Shown in pieces: positions 52,106 to 62,621 of a DNA stretch of 64,000 bases (position 1 is the first letter of the stretch; every line of letters begins with the position of its first letter). Under the pieces are notes generated by a model. It was not told where the DNA came from. It made no database searches and was given only the letters and a program-made list of their open reading frames with translations. This DNA is from Pseudomonas sp. MYb327. GTDB taxonomy: Bacteria; Pseudomonadota; Gammaproteobacteria; Pseudomonadales; Pseudomonadaceae. Location of the stretch: contig NZ_CP159258.1 of NCBI RefSeq assembly GCF_040438925.1, positions 3,362,001-3,426,000 of the forward strand. The letters are read 5' to 3'. Position numbers and translations under genes: made by a program.

Positions 52106-52558
52106 ATGCCTCGCTTCAGACAGCGTGCCTCGGAGGCGCTTCAGGCTGGGGACAGCTTCACAGCTTCCCGCCGCTTTAACCTTGAAGACATCCAGATTTT
52201 CACGAGAATTTCTCGGGACTATCAACCTGCATTTTTCGATGCGTGTTGTGCCGAGGCCGCTGTTTTTAAAGCACGTGTTTCCCATGAGTTGTTGACGGCC
52301 AGCCTGGTCACCGAAATCGGCAGGAAAATTGGCTGGGTAGGTGACAGCATCACCTTCCACTTCACGCAGCCGGCCTATACCGGGGACATGATCACCTGCC
52401 ACTGGGTCATCAAGACTTTGGGCAATCAAGGCCGTGCAATCGCCAAAATCACGATGACCAACGAAGCGGGAATGACAGTAATGGACGCCGAAGCCTGCGG
52501 GGTTGTTTCGTCGTTGGCCGGTCACAACAATAAGAAAGGGTTGTCTGCCCCAATATGA
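52106..52558 (+). CDS. MaoC-like hot-dog protein with altered catalytic site
   Basis: PhaJ-like hot-dog protein of 150 aa. The segment IFTRISRDYQPAFFDACCAEA keeps the Asp but has Phe where the catalytic His of NPxH should be, and ARVSHELLTASL replaces the usual AHGML. AGGGA precedes ATG 52106, eleven bp after the AcnB_N-like gene. Its stop overlaps the glcD start by four bases, so it is translationally coupled to the glc block. Confidence 0.82.
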   Translation: MPRFRQRASEALQAGDSFTASRRFNLEDIQIFTRISRDYQPAFFDACCAEAAVFKARVSHELLTASLVTEIGRKIGWVGDSITFHFTQPAYTGDMITCHWVIKTLGNQGRAIAKITMTNEAGMTVMDAEACGVVSSLAGHNNKKGLSAPI

Positions 52559-54054
52559 ATATCCTTTACGACGAACGCGTTGATGGGGTTCTCCCCGCCA
52601 CCGATAAACACGCGCTTTTGCAGGCATTGGGTGAGCAAATACCAGACCTGGAAATCCTTCACAGCCGTGAAGAACTCAAACCATACGAGTGCGACGGTTT
52701 ATCCGCCTATCGCACGACGCCAATGCTGGTGGTGTTGCCCCGCGAAATCGAACAGGTCGAAAAACTGCTGAAGATCTGCCATCAGCAGCGTGTTCCGGTG
52801 GTTCCTCGCGGAGCCGGCACAGGCCTGTCGGGCGGTGCACTGCCACTGGAAAAAGGCGTGTTGCTGGTGATGGCGCGCTTCAACAAAATTCTTGAAATCG
52901 ATCCTGCCGGGCGGTTTGCCCGCGTACAACCGGGAGTGCGCAACCTGGCGATCTCTCAGGCTGCCGCCCCCCATGGTTTGTATTACGCCCCAGACCCCTC
53001 CTCGCAAATCGCCTGTTCCATCGGCGGTAACGTCGCGGAAAACGCTGGCGGTGTGCACTGCCTGAAATACGGCCTGACGGTGCACAACCTGCTCAAAGTG
53101 GACATGCTCACGGTGGACGGCGAACGCCTGACCCTGGGCAGCGATGCCCTCGACTCGCCAGGTTTTGATCTGCTGGCACTGTTCACCGGCTCCGAAGGCA
53201 TGCTCGGGGTGATCACCGAGGTGACCGTCAAGCTGCTACCCAAACCACAATCAGCCAAGGTGTTGCTTGCAGCATTTGACTCCGTTGAAAAAGCCGGTCG
53301 TGCAGTAGGCGATATCATTGCTGCCGGAATCATCCCCGGTGGCCTTGAGATGATGGACAACCTGGCCATTCGCGCCGCCGAGGACTTCATCCACGCGGGT
53401 TATCCAGTCGAAGCCGAAGCCATCCTGCTGTGCGAACTTGACGGCGTCCAAGCCGATGTCGACGACGACTGCGAGCGTGTCCGACGAGTGCTGGAGCAAG
53501 CAGGTGCCACCGAAGTGCGCCAGGCCAAAGACGAAGCCGAACGCGTGCGATTTTGGGCCGGACGCAAGAATGCCTTTCCCGCTGTTGGGCGCCTCTCGCC
53601 GGATTATTACTGCATGGATGGCACCATCCCACGCCGCGAACTGCCCGGTGTTCTACGAGCAATCGCCGAGTTGTCCGCCGAATACAATTTGCGCGTCGCC
53701 AACGTGTTCCACGCCGGCGACGGCAACATGCATCCGCTGATTCTGTTCGATGCCAACACGCCCGGAGAACTGGATCGCGCCGAAGCCCTGGGCGGAAAGA
53801 TCCTCGAACTGTGCGTGAAGGTCGGTGGCAGCATCACCGGCGAACACGGTGTGGGCCGGGAGAAAATCAACCAGATGTGTGCCCAGTTCAGCAGTGACGA
53901 ATTGACTCTGTTCCACGCGGTCAAGGCTGCCTTCGACCCCAGCGGCCTGCTCAACCCCGGAAAGAACATTCCCACCCTGCATCGATGCGCCGAGTTCGGC
54001 GCCATGCATGTGCACATGGGGCAGTTACCCTTCCCTGAACTGGAGCGTTTCTAA
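52555..54054 (+). CDS. glcD: Glycolate oxidase subunit GlcD
   Basis: FAD-binding subunit of glycolate oxidase, 499 aa, oxidising glycolate (or a related 2-hydroxy acid) to glyoxylate. The PCMH-type FAD site VVPRGAGTGLSGGALP lies at about residues 81-96, and the C-terminal GEHGVGREKI segment is typical. It starts inside the MaoC stop codon and overlaps glcE at ATG 54054. No glcC regulator precedes it, unlike the usual glc locus. Confidence 0.95.
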   Translation: MNILYDERVDGVLPATDKHALLQALGEQIPDLEILHSREELKPYECDGLSAYRTTPMLVVLPREIEQVEKLLKICHQQRVPVVPRGAGTGLSGGALPLEKGVLLVMARFNKILEIDPAGRFARVQPGVRNLAISQAAAPHGLYYAPDPSSQIACSIGGNVAENAGGVHCLKYGLTVHNLLKVDMLTVDGERLTLGSDALDSPGFDLLALFTGSEGMLGVITEVTVKLLPKPQSAKVLLAAFDSVEKAGRAVGDIIAAGIIPGGLEMMDNLAIRAAEDFIHAGYPVEAEAILLCELDGVQADVDDDCERVRRVLEQAGATEVRQAKDEAERVRFWAGRKNAFPAVGRLSPDYYCMDGTIPRRELPGVLRAIAELSAEYNLRVANVFHAGDGNMHPLILFDANTPGELDRAEALGGKILELCVKVGGSITGEHGVGREKINQMCAQFSSDELTLFHAVKAAFDPSGLLNPGKNIPTLHRCAEFGAMHVHMGQLPFPELERF

Positions 54055-55112
54055 TGCCTGGCCAACATTCCAACGACGCTGGCGCAGAGCTTTTGCAACA
54101 GGTTGAGTATGCCCTGCGCAGCCATGTTCCATTGCGCATTCAGGGAGGTAACAGCAAGGCTCATCTGGGTCGCGAGGTGCGCGGTCAACTGCTCGATACT
54201 CGTGCGCATCGCGGCATTGTTACCTACGACCCTACGGAATTGGTGATCACGGCACGCGCCGGCACGCCGCTGGCCGAATTGAACGCAACGCTGGACGCCG
54301 CCGGGCAAATGCTGCCGTGCGAACCACCCCACAGCGATGACGGTGCCACCCTTGGTGGCATGGTAGCGGCCGGCCTGTCGGGGCCACGCAGACCGTGGGC
54401 CGGCTCGGTTCGCGACTACGTACTGGGAACCCGCGTCATTACCGGTCATGGCAAGCATCTGCGCTTCGGTGGCGAAGTGATGAAGAACGTGGCGGGCTAC
54501 GATTTGTCGCGCTTGATGGCAGGCAGTTTTGGCTGCCTGGGGCTGCTGACCGAAGTGTCCCTCAAGGTCCTGCCAAAGCCGCGACACAGCCTCAGTATAG
54601 CCCTGGAAATGAGCAGCAAGCAGGCCCTGTTGAAACTGGCGGAGTGGGGGCAACAACCCATCCCTATCAGCGCTGCCAGTCATGACGGACAACGCTTGCA
54701 TCTGCGCCTGGAGGGCGGCGAAGGCTCGGTAACGGCCGCCCATGATCGTTTGGGTGGCGAACTGCTCGATGCCAGTTACTGGAGTGAGCTGAATGCCCAT
54801 CGCCTGGCGTTTTTTGCCGATGCTCGCCCGCTCTGGCGCCTGTCACTGCCGACCCACACCGGTCCATTAAGCCTGCCCGGCGAGCAATTGATTGATTGGG
54901 GCGGTGCTCAGCGCTGGCTGAAATCCACCGCCGATGCCAAAACCATCCGAACCATCGCCAGGCAATTCAAAGGACATGCCACCTGCCATGCAAATGCCGA
55001 GCAGCCATTCCAGCCACTGGCGGCACCGCTGCTGCGCTACCAGCAATCGCTAAAGTCACAACTGGACCCACAAGGGATTTTCAATCCAGGCCGAATGTAC
55101 GCAGAGATCTGA
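54054..55112 (+). CDS. glcE: Glycolate oxidase subunit GlcE
   Basis: 352-aa FAD-binding subunit of the GlcDEF complex. PCMH-like FAD domain with [28 protein letters not shown] and [16 protein letters not shown]; it lacks the long C-terminal domain of GlcD, as expected for this subunit. Start overlaps the glcD stop. Confidence 0.94.
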   Translation: MPGQHSNDAGAELLQQVEYALRSHVPLRIQGGNSKAHLGREVRGQLLDTRAHRGIVTYDPTELVITARAGTPLAELNATLDAAGQMLPCEPPHSDDGATLGGMVAAGLSGPRRPWAGSVRDYVLGTRVITGHGKHLRFGGEVMKNVAGYDLSRLMAGSFGCLGLLTEVSLKVLPKPRHSLSIALEMSSKQALLKLAEWGQQPIPISAASHDGQRLHLRLEGGEGSVTAAHDRLGGELLDASYWSELNAHRLAFFADARPLWRLSLPTHTGPLSLPGEQLIDWGGAQRWLKSTADAKTIRTIARQFKGHATCHANAEQPFQPLAAPLLRYQQSLKSQLDPQGIFNPGRMYAEI

Positions 55113-55114
55113 TC

Positions 55115-56347
55115 ATGCAAACCACCTTGAGCGAAAAAGCCCAGCGTCTGGAGCGCGCCGAAGAAGCGGAAAGCATCCTGCGCAGTTGCGTACATTGCGG
55201 TTTCTGCAATGCCACCTGCCCGACCTACCAACTGCTGGGTGATGAATTGGATGGCCCGCGCGGGCGCATCTACCTGATCAAGCAAGTGCTGGAAGGCAAC
55301 GAGGTCACAGCCAAGACGCAACAACATCTGGACCGTTGCCTGTCATGCAGAAACTGCGAAACCACCTGCCCTTCCGGTGTCAATTATCACAACCTGCTGG
55401 ACATCGGTCGTGCCGTGGTTGATCAGGCGGTGCCGCGCAGCACGGGTCAGCGCATGTTGCGCCAAGGCTTACGGTCCTTGTTGCCCAACCCGATCCTGTT
55501 CAAGCCCTTACTGAAAATCGGCAAAAGCTTGCGCCCCTTACTGCCGCAAACCGTACGACTGAAACTGCCGCGGCACATTACCCAAGCGAAGCCCAGGCCG
55601 ACGCGAAAGCTTGCAAGAAAAATGTTGATGCTCGAAGGCTGCGTGCAGCCAAGCTTGTCCCCGAACACCAATGCTGCCACCGCGAGGGTGCTGGATCGCT
55701 TGGGCATCAGTATCACGCCGATCAGCCAAGCTGGATGCTGCGGCGCCGTTGACTACCACCTCGACGCCCAGCAAGCAGGACTGGAGCGAGCCCGGCGCAA
55801 TATTGACGCCTGGTGGCCGGCCATCGAGAGCGGTGCCGAGGCGATCGTGCAAACCGCCAGTGGCTGTGGTGCTTTCGTCAAGGAATATGGCCACTTGCTC
55901 AAGCATGATCCTGCGTACGCCCAGAAGGCTGCCCGGATCAGTGTCATGAGCAAAGATCTGGTCGAGATCCTGCAAGCAGAGCCTTTGGAACAGCTCGGTG
56001 CCTGCAGCGAGCAACGCCTGGCGTTCCATTGTCCGTGCACACTGCAACACGCCCTAAAACTCGGCGGCGCAGTCGAGAGCGTGTTGACGCGCTTGGGATT
56101 TCATCTCACCACCGTGCCCGACAGCCATCTTTGCTGCGGCTCTGCGGGCACCTACTCAATCACTCAACCCACACTTTCGCGTCAGCTGCGCGACAACAAG
56201 ATGAAGGCATTGGAGAGCGGCTCACCCGCCGTTATTGCCACCGCCAACATCGGCTGCCAAACCCACCTCGACAGTGCCGCCCGCACCCCGGTACGGCACT
56301 GGATCGAAGTGATCGAAGATGCCATTCACTCACAGGAGAACCCATGA
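55115..56347 (+). CDS. glcF: Glycolate oxidase iron-sulfur subunit GlcF
   Basis: 410-aa electron-transfer subunit. Two 4Fe-4S sites, [14 protein letters not shown] and [14 protein letters not shown], lie in the N-terminal third, followed by two Cys-rich CCG domains ([20 protein letters not shown]). ATG 55115 lies three bp after glcE. Stop overlaps glcG (ATGA). Confidence 0.95.
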   Translation: MQTTLSEKAQRLERAEEAESILRSCVHCGFCNATCPTYQLLGDELDGPRGRIYLIKQVLEGNEVTAKTQQHLDRCLSCRNCETTCPSGVNYHNLLDIGRAVVDQAVPRSTGQRMLRQGLRSLLPNPILFKPLLKIGKSLRPLLPQTVRLKLPRHITQAKPRPTRKLARKMLMLEGCVQPSLSPNTNAATARVLDRLGISITPISQAGCCGAVDYHLDAQQAGLERARRNIDAWWPAIESGAEAIVQTASGCGAFVKEYGHLLKHDPAYAQKAARISVMSKDLVEILQAEPLEQLGACSEQRLAFHCPCTLQHALKLGGAVESVLTRLGFHLTTVPDSHLCCGSAGTYSITQPTLSRQLRDNKMKALESGSPAVIATANIGCQTHLDSAARTPVRHWIEVIEDAIHSQENP

Positions 56348-56745
56348 ACAGCAAAGCCGTATTGAGCCTGAAAGAAGTCGGCCTGATCCTCGCTGCCGCG
56401 CGCCGTGAAGCCCAGCTCAATCAATGGAATGTCTGCATTGCAGTGGTGGATGATGGCGGTCATCCGCTGGCCCTTGAGCGCTTGGACGGTTGCGCGCCAA
56501 TCGGTGCTTATATCGCCACGGAAAAGGCCCGGACTTCGGCCCTCGGTCGACGCGAGTCGAAAGGTTATGAAGATATGGTCAACGGTGGGCGCAGCGCATT
56601 CCTTTCGGCGCCGCTGGTGACCTCCCTCGAAGGTGGCGTACCCATTGTTGTCGAGGGTCAGGTAGTGGGCGCGGTCGGAGTTTCCGGCGTCAAGGCCGAC
56701 CAGGATGCACAGATTGCCGCAGCCGGCGTCCGAGCTTTGGATTGA
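56344..56745 (+). CDS. glcG: GlcG-family heme-binding protein
   Basis: 133-aa GlcG/HbpS-family protein of the glycolate locus; exact role unsettled. [19 protein letters not shown] start, [20 protein letters not shown], and [19 protein letters not shown] are family features. The true start is ATG 56344, overlapping glcF, not the longer open frame upstream. Confidence 0.93.
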   Translation: MNSKAVLSLKEVGLILAAARREAQLNQWNVCIAVVDDGGHPLALERLDGCAPIGAYIATEKARTSALGRRESKGYEDMVNGGRSAFLSAPLVTSLEGGVPIVVEGQVVGAVGVSGVKADQDAQIAAAGVRALD

Positions 56746-56756
56746 GAGAAGAACCC

Positions 56757-58934
56757 ATGACTGATTACGCAAAAATTCACGGACTGCAGGTCGCGCCTGT
56801 CTTGCAGGCATTTATCGACGAAGAAGTCCTACCCGGTGCCGGCGTCGACGCAGACGCCTTTTGGAGCGGATTCTCCGATCTGGTCCTGGAACTGGCACCG
56901 GTCAACCGTGCCTTATTAGCTGAACGCGAGCGTCTGCAGCTGGAATTGGATATCTGGCATAAAGCCAATCCCGGGCCCATTATCGACATGCCCGCTTACC
57001 GCGGGTTCCTGGCCTCCATCGGCTACCTGCAACCGCAACCCACTCAGGTTCAGGCGAGCACCACCCGGGTGGATAGCGAAATCAGCGAACAGGCTGGCCC
57101 GCAGCTGGTCGTGCCCGCTATCAACGCACGGTACGCCTTGAATGCGGCCAATGCGCGTTGGGGCTCCTTGTATGACGCCCTGTACGGTAGTGACGTGATC
57201 AGCAGCGACAACGGTGCCGAATCCGGTATGGGATACAACCCGGTGCGTGGCGCCAAAGTAGTGTCCTTTGCTAAAGCCTTCCTGGATGAAGCCTTACCAT
57301 TGCAATCAGGTTCACACGCCGACGCCACTTCGTACCGCATCTTAGGTGGTGCGTTGGCTGTCATGCTCAAAGACGATCAGCACACCACGCTACGTCAGCC
57401 CGAAAAATTGGTGGGTTACCAAGGTACGGCCACCGCACCGACGGCCATCGTTCTGCGCAACAATGGCTTGCACATCGAGATCCAGATCGATCCGGACAGT
57501 CAGATCGGTCGCGGCGACGCCGCTTCGGTGAAAGACCTGCTGATCGAATCTGCATTGTCGACCATCATCGACTGCGAAGACTCCGTCGCGGCCGTCGATG
57601 CCGACGACAAGGTACGGGTGTATCGCAATTGGCTGGGCTTGATGAAGGGCGATCTTTCGGAGACGCTGGAGAAGAACGGCAAAACCTTGACCCGTCGGCT
57701 CAACATGGACCGTGAATACACTGACATTGATGGCGTCGCATTCAAACTGCATGGCCGCGCCCTGCTGCTCGTGCGCAATGTTGGCCATCTGATGACAAAC
57801 CCGGCCATACTCTATGGCAATGACCGAGAAATTCCCGAGGGCATCCTTGATGGCATGGTCACCAGCCTAATCGCCTTGCACGATCTAAAACGCCAAGGCA
57901 ACTCGCGCACCGGCAGCGTCTACATCGTCAAACCGAAAATGCACGGGCCAGCGGAAGTCGCCTTCGCCGAGCGCTTGTTCAGCTGTATCGAAGACGTGCT
58001 GCAGATTGAACGCCACACGCTGAAGATGGGCATCATGGACGAGGAGCGCCGCACCAGCGTCAACCTCAAAGCCTGTATCGCCGCGGCGGCGCCACGCGTC
58101 GCCTTTATCAATACGGGCTTTCTAGATCGCACTGGCGACGAAATACATACAGCCATGGAAGCTGGCGCAATGCTTCGCAAAGGCGACATGAAAAGCACCG
58201 CCTGGATACAAGCCTATGAGCGCAACAATGTACTGGTCGGCTTGAACTGCGGATTACGCGGCCGAGCACAAATCGGCAAAGGCATGTGGGCCATGCCCGA
58301 CTTGATGGCTGCCATGGTTGAGCAGAAAATCGCGCACCCGAAGGCAGGCGCCAACACCGCTTGGGTGCCATCCCCTACCGCTGCGACTTTGCACGCCTTG
58401 CATTACCACAAGGTCGACGTAGCGGCGATTCAACAAGAGCTCGAGGGAATTGACCTGGCAGCAGTTCGCGACGACCTGCTCGATGGCTTGCTGACCGTGC
58501 CAGTTGCTGTCGACGCCAAATGGACGGCAGAGCAAATCCGCGAAGAAGTGGAAAACAACGCTCAGGGACTGCTTGGCTACGTCGTACGCTGGGTCGAGCA
58601 AGGCGTGGGTTGCTCAAAAGTGCCGGATATTCATGATGTCGGCCTGATGGAAGACCGCGCCACATTGCGGATCTCCAGTCAGCACATCGCCAACTGGCTT
58701 CGCCATGGTGTGATCGACCAACAGCAGACGCTGAAAATTCTGCAGCGTATGGCGCATGTGGTGGATCAGCAAAATGCTGGTGACCCGCTGTATCGACCGA
58801 TGGCTTCCGACTTCGAAGGCTCGGTAGCATTCCAGGCAGCTTGTGCTCTTGTGTTTGAAGGGGGGCACCAACCAAGTGGTTACACTGAGCCGCTACTGCA
58901 TCGCTTCCGTGCCGTATTTAAACAACAGAATTAA
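56757..58934 (+). CDS. glcB: Malate synthase G
   Basis: 725-aa enzyme condensing glyoxylate with acetyl-CoA to malate, completing glycolate use. Segments [47 protein letters not shown], and [20 protein letters not shown] are typical of the single-chain G isoform. ATG 56757 follows AGAAGAACCC. In this operon it would consume both glyoxylate and the acetyl-CoA from beta-oxidation. Confidence 0.96.
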   Translation: MTDYAKIHGLQVAPVLQAFIDEEVLPGAGVDADAFWSGFSDLVLELAPVNRALLAERERLQLELDIWHKANPGPIIDMPAYRGFLASIGYLQPQPTQVQASTTRVDSEISEQAGPQLVVPAINARYALNAANARWGSLYDALYGSDVISSDNGAESGMGYNPVRGAKVVSFAKAFLDEALPLQSGSHADATSYRILGGALAVMLKDDQHTTLRQPEKLVGYQGTATAPTAIVLRNNGLHIEIQIDPDSQIGRGDAASVKDLLIESALSTIIDCEDSVAAVDADDKVRVYRNWLGLMKGDLSETLEKNGKTLTRRLNMDREYTDIDGVAFKLHGRALLLVRNVGHLMTNPAILYGNDREIPEGILDGMVTSLIALHDLKRQGNSRTGSVYIVKPKMHGPAEVAFAERLFSCIEDVLQIERHTLKMGIMDEERRTSVNLKACIAAAAPRVAFINTGFLDRTGDEIHTAMEAGAMLRKGDMKSTAWIQAYERNNVLVGLNCGLRGRAQIGKGMWAMPDLMAAMVEQKIAHPKAGANTAWVPSPTAATLHALHYHKVDVAAIQQELEGIDLAAVRDDLLDGLLTVPVAVDAKWTAEQIREEVENNAQGLLGYVVRWVEQGVGCSKVPDIHDVGLMEDRATLRISSQHIANWLRHGVIDQQQTLKILQRMAHVVDQQNAGDPLYRPMASDFEGSVAFQAACALVFEGGHQPSGYTEPLLHRFRAVFKQQN

Positions 58935-58975
58935 ATGTTGATCGAATTCCCTAACCTGGTTTAAGAGAAAAAACA

Positions 58976-59005
58976 AAGCCCCGGAGGTTCGCGGCTCCAG
59001 GGCTT
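58976..59005 (+). terminator. Terminator after glcB
   Basis: AAGCCC and GGGCTT, extended inward by GGAG/CTCC, form a hairpin followed by CTATTTTC. It ends the 51795-58934 operon. Confidence 0.78.
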
Positions 59006-59192
59006 CTATTTTCGCCTCCATCCCTTAATGGTTTGACGAACGTAGCCAAAACATTACCAGCGTCGTTTTGATATTTCACTACGACTTAGGTTAAACGTGT
59101 TGGTAAGGAAGCATCGGAGAGAACTGCTTAACCCTTACCTATCAATGGTTCGGGATCAGCGACTCTAGGCCGATCATGGTTAGCCAAGACGG

Positions 59193-59411
59193 TTAATCGA
59201 TACTGGAGCTCAGGAAGGGCTCGGTCAGTCGGTCGACCCGTCGCTCTTCGAGCTGCCCTGCCTTTAGTATCTCGTTTGCATGGGGATAATGACGTAACAG
59301 CTGGCGGGCCTGACGTCGAATGGACTCTGACAGCGCGGGATCTTGCCCAAGTTCAACCAGAAACTTTTGAGTCTGAATTAGCGCTCGTGTGCGCTCGCTC
59401 GGCATCGTCAT
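59193..59411 (-). CDS. BPSL0761-family small protein
   Basis: 72-aa protein starting MTMPSERTRALIQTQKFLVE with a later IRRQARQLLRHYP segment, matching the small BPSL0761-type family of unknown function. GGAGG lies just upstream of ATG 59411. Next to the integrase genes, where members of this family are often found in my recollection. Confidence 0.75.
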   Translation of the reverse strand: MTMPSERTRALIQTQKFLVELGQDPALSESIRRQARQLLRHYPHANEILKAGQLEERRVDRLTEPFLSSSID

Positions 59412-59745
59412 GTTGTCCTCCTCTCCAGAACCGTGCCCAGTCTAACCGCGCTGAGCTTGATGGCTGCCGACGAAGTTTTTCCACCGTCAATCGTCTCAAG
59501 CCTACACCGAAAATCAGATTGCACTGGGGCCGCAATCGCCACGATCGGTCGGGGTCTGTCGTAAATCACGTCCCTCGTCACCTCGGCGTACCGTCGATCG
59601 AGCCAATGCCCATCAAAAACAGCCTGGGGTTTGAGAATCTTGCTTTCTCAAACCTGTTAAATCGCTCAGTTCAAGGCTGAATTGGCCTGGTTGTACGGCT
59701 GTAATAACGTAGGCCGTAGCGCAGTACGAAATCGGCGCGACGCAG
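59412..59745. other. Gene-free stretch between BPSL0761-like gene and integrase remnant
   Basis: No supported gene. One short hairpin (TTTGAGAA / TTCTCAAA, 59630-59652) is present. No attachment-site repeat was recognised. Confidence 0.5.
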
Positions 59746-60213
59746 TCATTTTGACTCATCGGGATGACGCCTCCAGTCACCGAACGGCGCGTCGGCCTCC
59801 ACGTAGCGCATGGCGCTGCGCACATCACGCCAGCCGACATACTCCTTCAAGGCTTTCGGGCTCCATTGGTTACGGCTGGCCCAGGTGGCAAAACCACGGC
59901 GCAATGAGTGACCGCTGTAGCGCGAGCCGGCGACGCCGCCGCGCGTCAAGGCTCGGCGCAACACCCGTGCCACGCTGTAGGGGTGAAAGGCGGCTGGGGC
60001 GAGATGGGCCCAGCTATCAATACTGCAAAACACCGGCCCCGCCTGCAGTTGACTGAGTGCCAGCCTCTCCTCATACGCTTGCACCGGACACAGCCGTTTC
60101 AACGCCGGCACACTGACGCTGCGGCCTTTATGTTCACGGTCGGATTGGCTGCTGGAGAGAAACAGGGTTAGCCCTTCGCCCTTTAGCAACTGGTTGCTTT
60201 CAATGCGCAGGAT
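59746..60213 (-). pseudogene. Tyrosine recombinase remnant (C-terminal half)
   Basis: The frame encodes a C-terminal catalytic half parallel to the intact integrase at 60383: ALKRLCPVQAY, GHSLRRGFATWASRN and YVGWRDVRSAMRYVEAD, so it retains HxxR and the Tyr. Homology can be followed upstream to ILRIESNQLL at 60213, where a stop codon interrupts it. The N-terminal domain and the first catalytic Arg are missing. It looks like a decayed copy of a neighbouring element. Confidence 0.82.
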
Positions 60214-60382
60214 CTACTCTGTTCTTTTCCAAGGAGGATTCGCGATGTCCAACTTGGATTTACTCCGCCCAAGGCAAATTATGAATTTTTGCATAATTGC
60301 GCATAAAACCGATTTTCTAGATTTTCTTGCCAGTTAGTACACGCGAATGGAAAAAAAACCTCACTGGGCGCCGTCGGATCGC

Positions 60383-61288
60383 TCAACGGGCCCAATCGCC
60401 AAACGGCACATCCGCCTCGATGTACCGCATCGCCGACTGCACATCGCGCCAACCGACATATTCCATCAACGCCTTACTGCTCCACTTGTTGCGACTGGCC
60501 CAGGTAGCAAAACCGCGGCGCAGTGAATGCACGGTGTATTCCTCGCCAGCAACGCCGCTGCGCATGAACGCCAGACGCAAAATACGCGAGAGGCTATTCG
60601 GATTGACCCGCTCCTCCCCTAAATGGCCCCAACGGTCGATGGCGCGAAACACTGGCCCGTGGTGGAGGCCACTGACCAAGAGCCACTGCTGGTAGGCGTC
60701 CACTGGGCACAATCGCTTCAGTGCCGGGAGCTCCAGGGTACGGCCGCGATGGTCTCGATCGGTCTTGCTGCTGGTGAGGAAAATCTCCAGCGCTTGCCCC
60801 TCACGCAACTGGATATGCTCGATACGTAGTCGGCACAACTCGTCACCCCGCAGTGCACGCCAAAAACCCATCAGGATCAACGCCTGGTCCCGCGCCGCAC
60901 GCAGCCGCACCGCCCCTTGGTCAGAGGTCAACTGCAGGTCCAAGCCCTGAATGCACGCTTCTAGCCTCTGTAACTGCAGCGCTTCGGCCTGCTTGATCAG
61001 TTGCGGATGCAGCGCTTGAATGCCACGCAGCACATCACGCACCAGTGACGCCTTGGTCGGGTCATCGAAGCCGTACTGCTGGTGCCATTGGGCCAAGGCC
61101 GCCAAATGCGTGCGCAAGGTGTTGCTGGATAACTGGGCACCATAGGCCGCCAGGTAGCGCACGACGCTTTCAATGGATGCAGGCAAAATCCCGCCCCACT
61201 CCACTTCAAAGTGTTCAATGGCTTGTGCATAGCGCCGATGCGTACTGTCGCGTCGCGCCGCTTGCAGGTACCGCTCCGAATCGCCCAT
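60383..61288 (-). CDS. Tyrosine-type site-specific recombinase
   Basis: Integrase of 301 aa from ATG 61288 (GGGAGG upstream); the frame is open to 61435 and a longer form is possible. N-terminal SAM-like core-binding domain (about 1-100, THRRYAQAIEHFEVEWGG), catalytic domain with Arg147 in ALRGDEL, HSLRR (His254, Arg257) and the nucleophile Tyr289 in SAMRYIE. All catalytic residues are present. Next to a divergent KfrA-like gene. Confidence 0.88.
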   Translation of the reverse strand: MGDSERYLQAARRDSTHRRYAQAIEHFEVEWGGILPASIESVVRYLAAYGAQLSSNTLRTHLAALAQWHQQYGFDDPTKASLVRDVLRGIQALHPQLIKQAEALQLQRLEACIQGLDLQLTSDQGAVRLRAARDQALILMGFWRALRGDELCRLRIEHIQLREGQALEIFLTSSKTDRDHRGRTLELPALKRLCPVDAYQQWLLVSGLHHGPVFRAIDRWGHLGEERVNPNSLSRILRLAFMRSGVAGEEYTVHSLRRGFATWASRNKWSSKALMEYVGWRDVQSAMRYIEADVPFGDWAR

Positions 61289-61584
61289 CTCACCTCCCGC
61301 ATACCACGATTTCGGGGCCTGACCTCGAAAAAGGCTTGTCACGTTCAGTAAACCACTCCAGTCGGTCTCGTAACGCGCCAAGACCTGGTGGTAGCGCCGC
61401 GTCATACTTTCCCGGCTCGCCGCTGCAGTTAGCACTCTACGGTCGTGCTCATATCCATTCCCTTCTCACCAGGCTTATCCGGGGTTGGACCGATCCTTCA
61501 GCCGCTCACGGCTTGAGACCAAGCAGGTCATCCGGTATGCGCCATACTGCCTAACTACCGGAAATCCCTACAGGAGCTCCTGCC

Positions 61585-62532
61585 ATGGCCCGTGGCGGTA
61601 TCAATAAAGCCCTAGTCCGCGCCGCGCGTGACGCCTTGCTGGCCCGTGGGCTGCACCCGAGTATCGACTTGGTGCGGGTCGAGCTGGGTAATACAGGGTC
61701 GAAGAGTACGATCCAGCGCTACCTCAAAGAACTAAACGGCACTGCCCTTGACGACACGCAGCCTCTGACTGTCAGTGAAGAGATGTTGTCGCTGGTATCG
61801 AGTTTAGCCGAGCGTTTAACCCAACACGCACAGGAGGCGGTAGCCGAAGAGCGCGAGCAACTAGGACAGCAGCAAGCCAACTATGCTTGCGAACGCGCGC
61901 AATTGCGTGAACGCCTTGAACAAGCACTGGCCACCATCAGCCACCTGACGGACGATCTGGAACAACAGCGTCAGTGCGAACGGGAACTTCGCGAGCGGTT
62001 GCAAGACAGTGAGGGTGAACACCAACGACTGCGACAGCTAGTGTCAGGTCAGCAACAAATGCTGGAAGAACGGGCATGTCAAGTTCAATCATTGGAGGAA
62101 AAACATCAACATGCTCGAGAGGGCCTTGAGCATTATCGGCAGGAGCAACTGGCCCAACGCGGGCAGGAATTGCGTCGGCACGACGAGCAAACCAATCAGT
62201 TACGTCAAGAATTACGGTCATTACAAAACGCTCAACTGACCAAACAAGAGGAATTGGTCAATGTGTACCGCGAACAGGAACGTTTGCTTAACGAATACCG
62301 AGCCCAGCAGGCGAACTCACGTCAACACACCCAGACCCTTATCAAAACTCAGCGCGACTACAACACGTTAAACGCGCAACTGCAAAAGCTGATGACCGAG
62401 CACACCCTATTACGTGAGCGAGTCAAACCGTACCTGCTTCAGTACCGCCATGATCGACGGCAGTTGCGCGAGCAGGCCCGTCAAATTGAGGCACTACAAG
62501 CCCTACTTCGTCAAATGGCGCCTTCTACATAG
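61585..62532 (+). CDS. KfrA-like DNA-binding coiled-coil protein
   Basis: 315-aa protein. The N-terminal KfrA_N-type domain (about 1-60, MARGGINKALVRAARDAL and TGSKSTIQRYLKEL) should bind DNA; residues about 75-305 form a long Gln/Glu/Arg-rich coiled coil. KfrA proteins are known from plasmids, where they aid maintenance. The gene is divergent from the recombinase, a pairing that suggests a genomic-island maintenance or regulation module. Confidence 0.85.
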   Translation: MARGGINKALVRAARDALLARGLHPSIDLVRVELGNTGSKSTIQRYLKELNGTALDDTQPLTVSEEMLSLVSSLAERLTQHAQEAVAEEREQLGQQQANYACERAQLRERLEQALATISHLTDDLEQQRQCERELRERLQDSEGEHQRLRQLVSGQQQMLEERACQVQSLEEKHQHAREGLEHYRQEQLAQRGQELRRHDEQTNQLRQELRSLQNAQLTKQEELVNVYREQERLLNEYRAQQANSRQHTQTLIKTQRDYNTLNAQLQKLMTEHTLLRERVKPYLLQYRHDRRQLREQARQIEALQALLRQMAPST

Positions 62533-62621
62533 CCAACACTGGATCAAAGTTGGTCGCCGCTCGAAAGTAAAATTCGGTTGGTTAGAGCAGCGCTAGAAAA
62601 TTTTCCAAGCGTCCCACAGTG

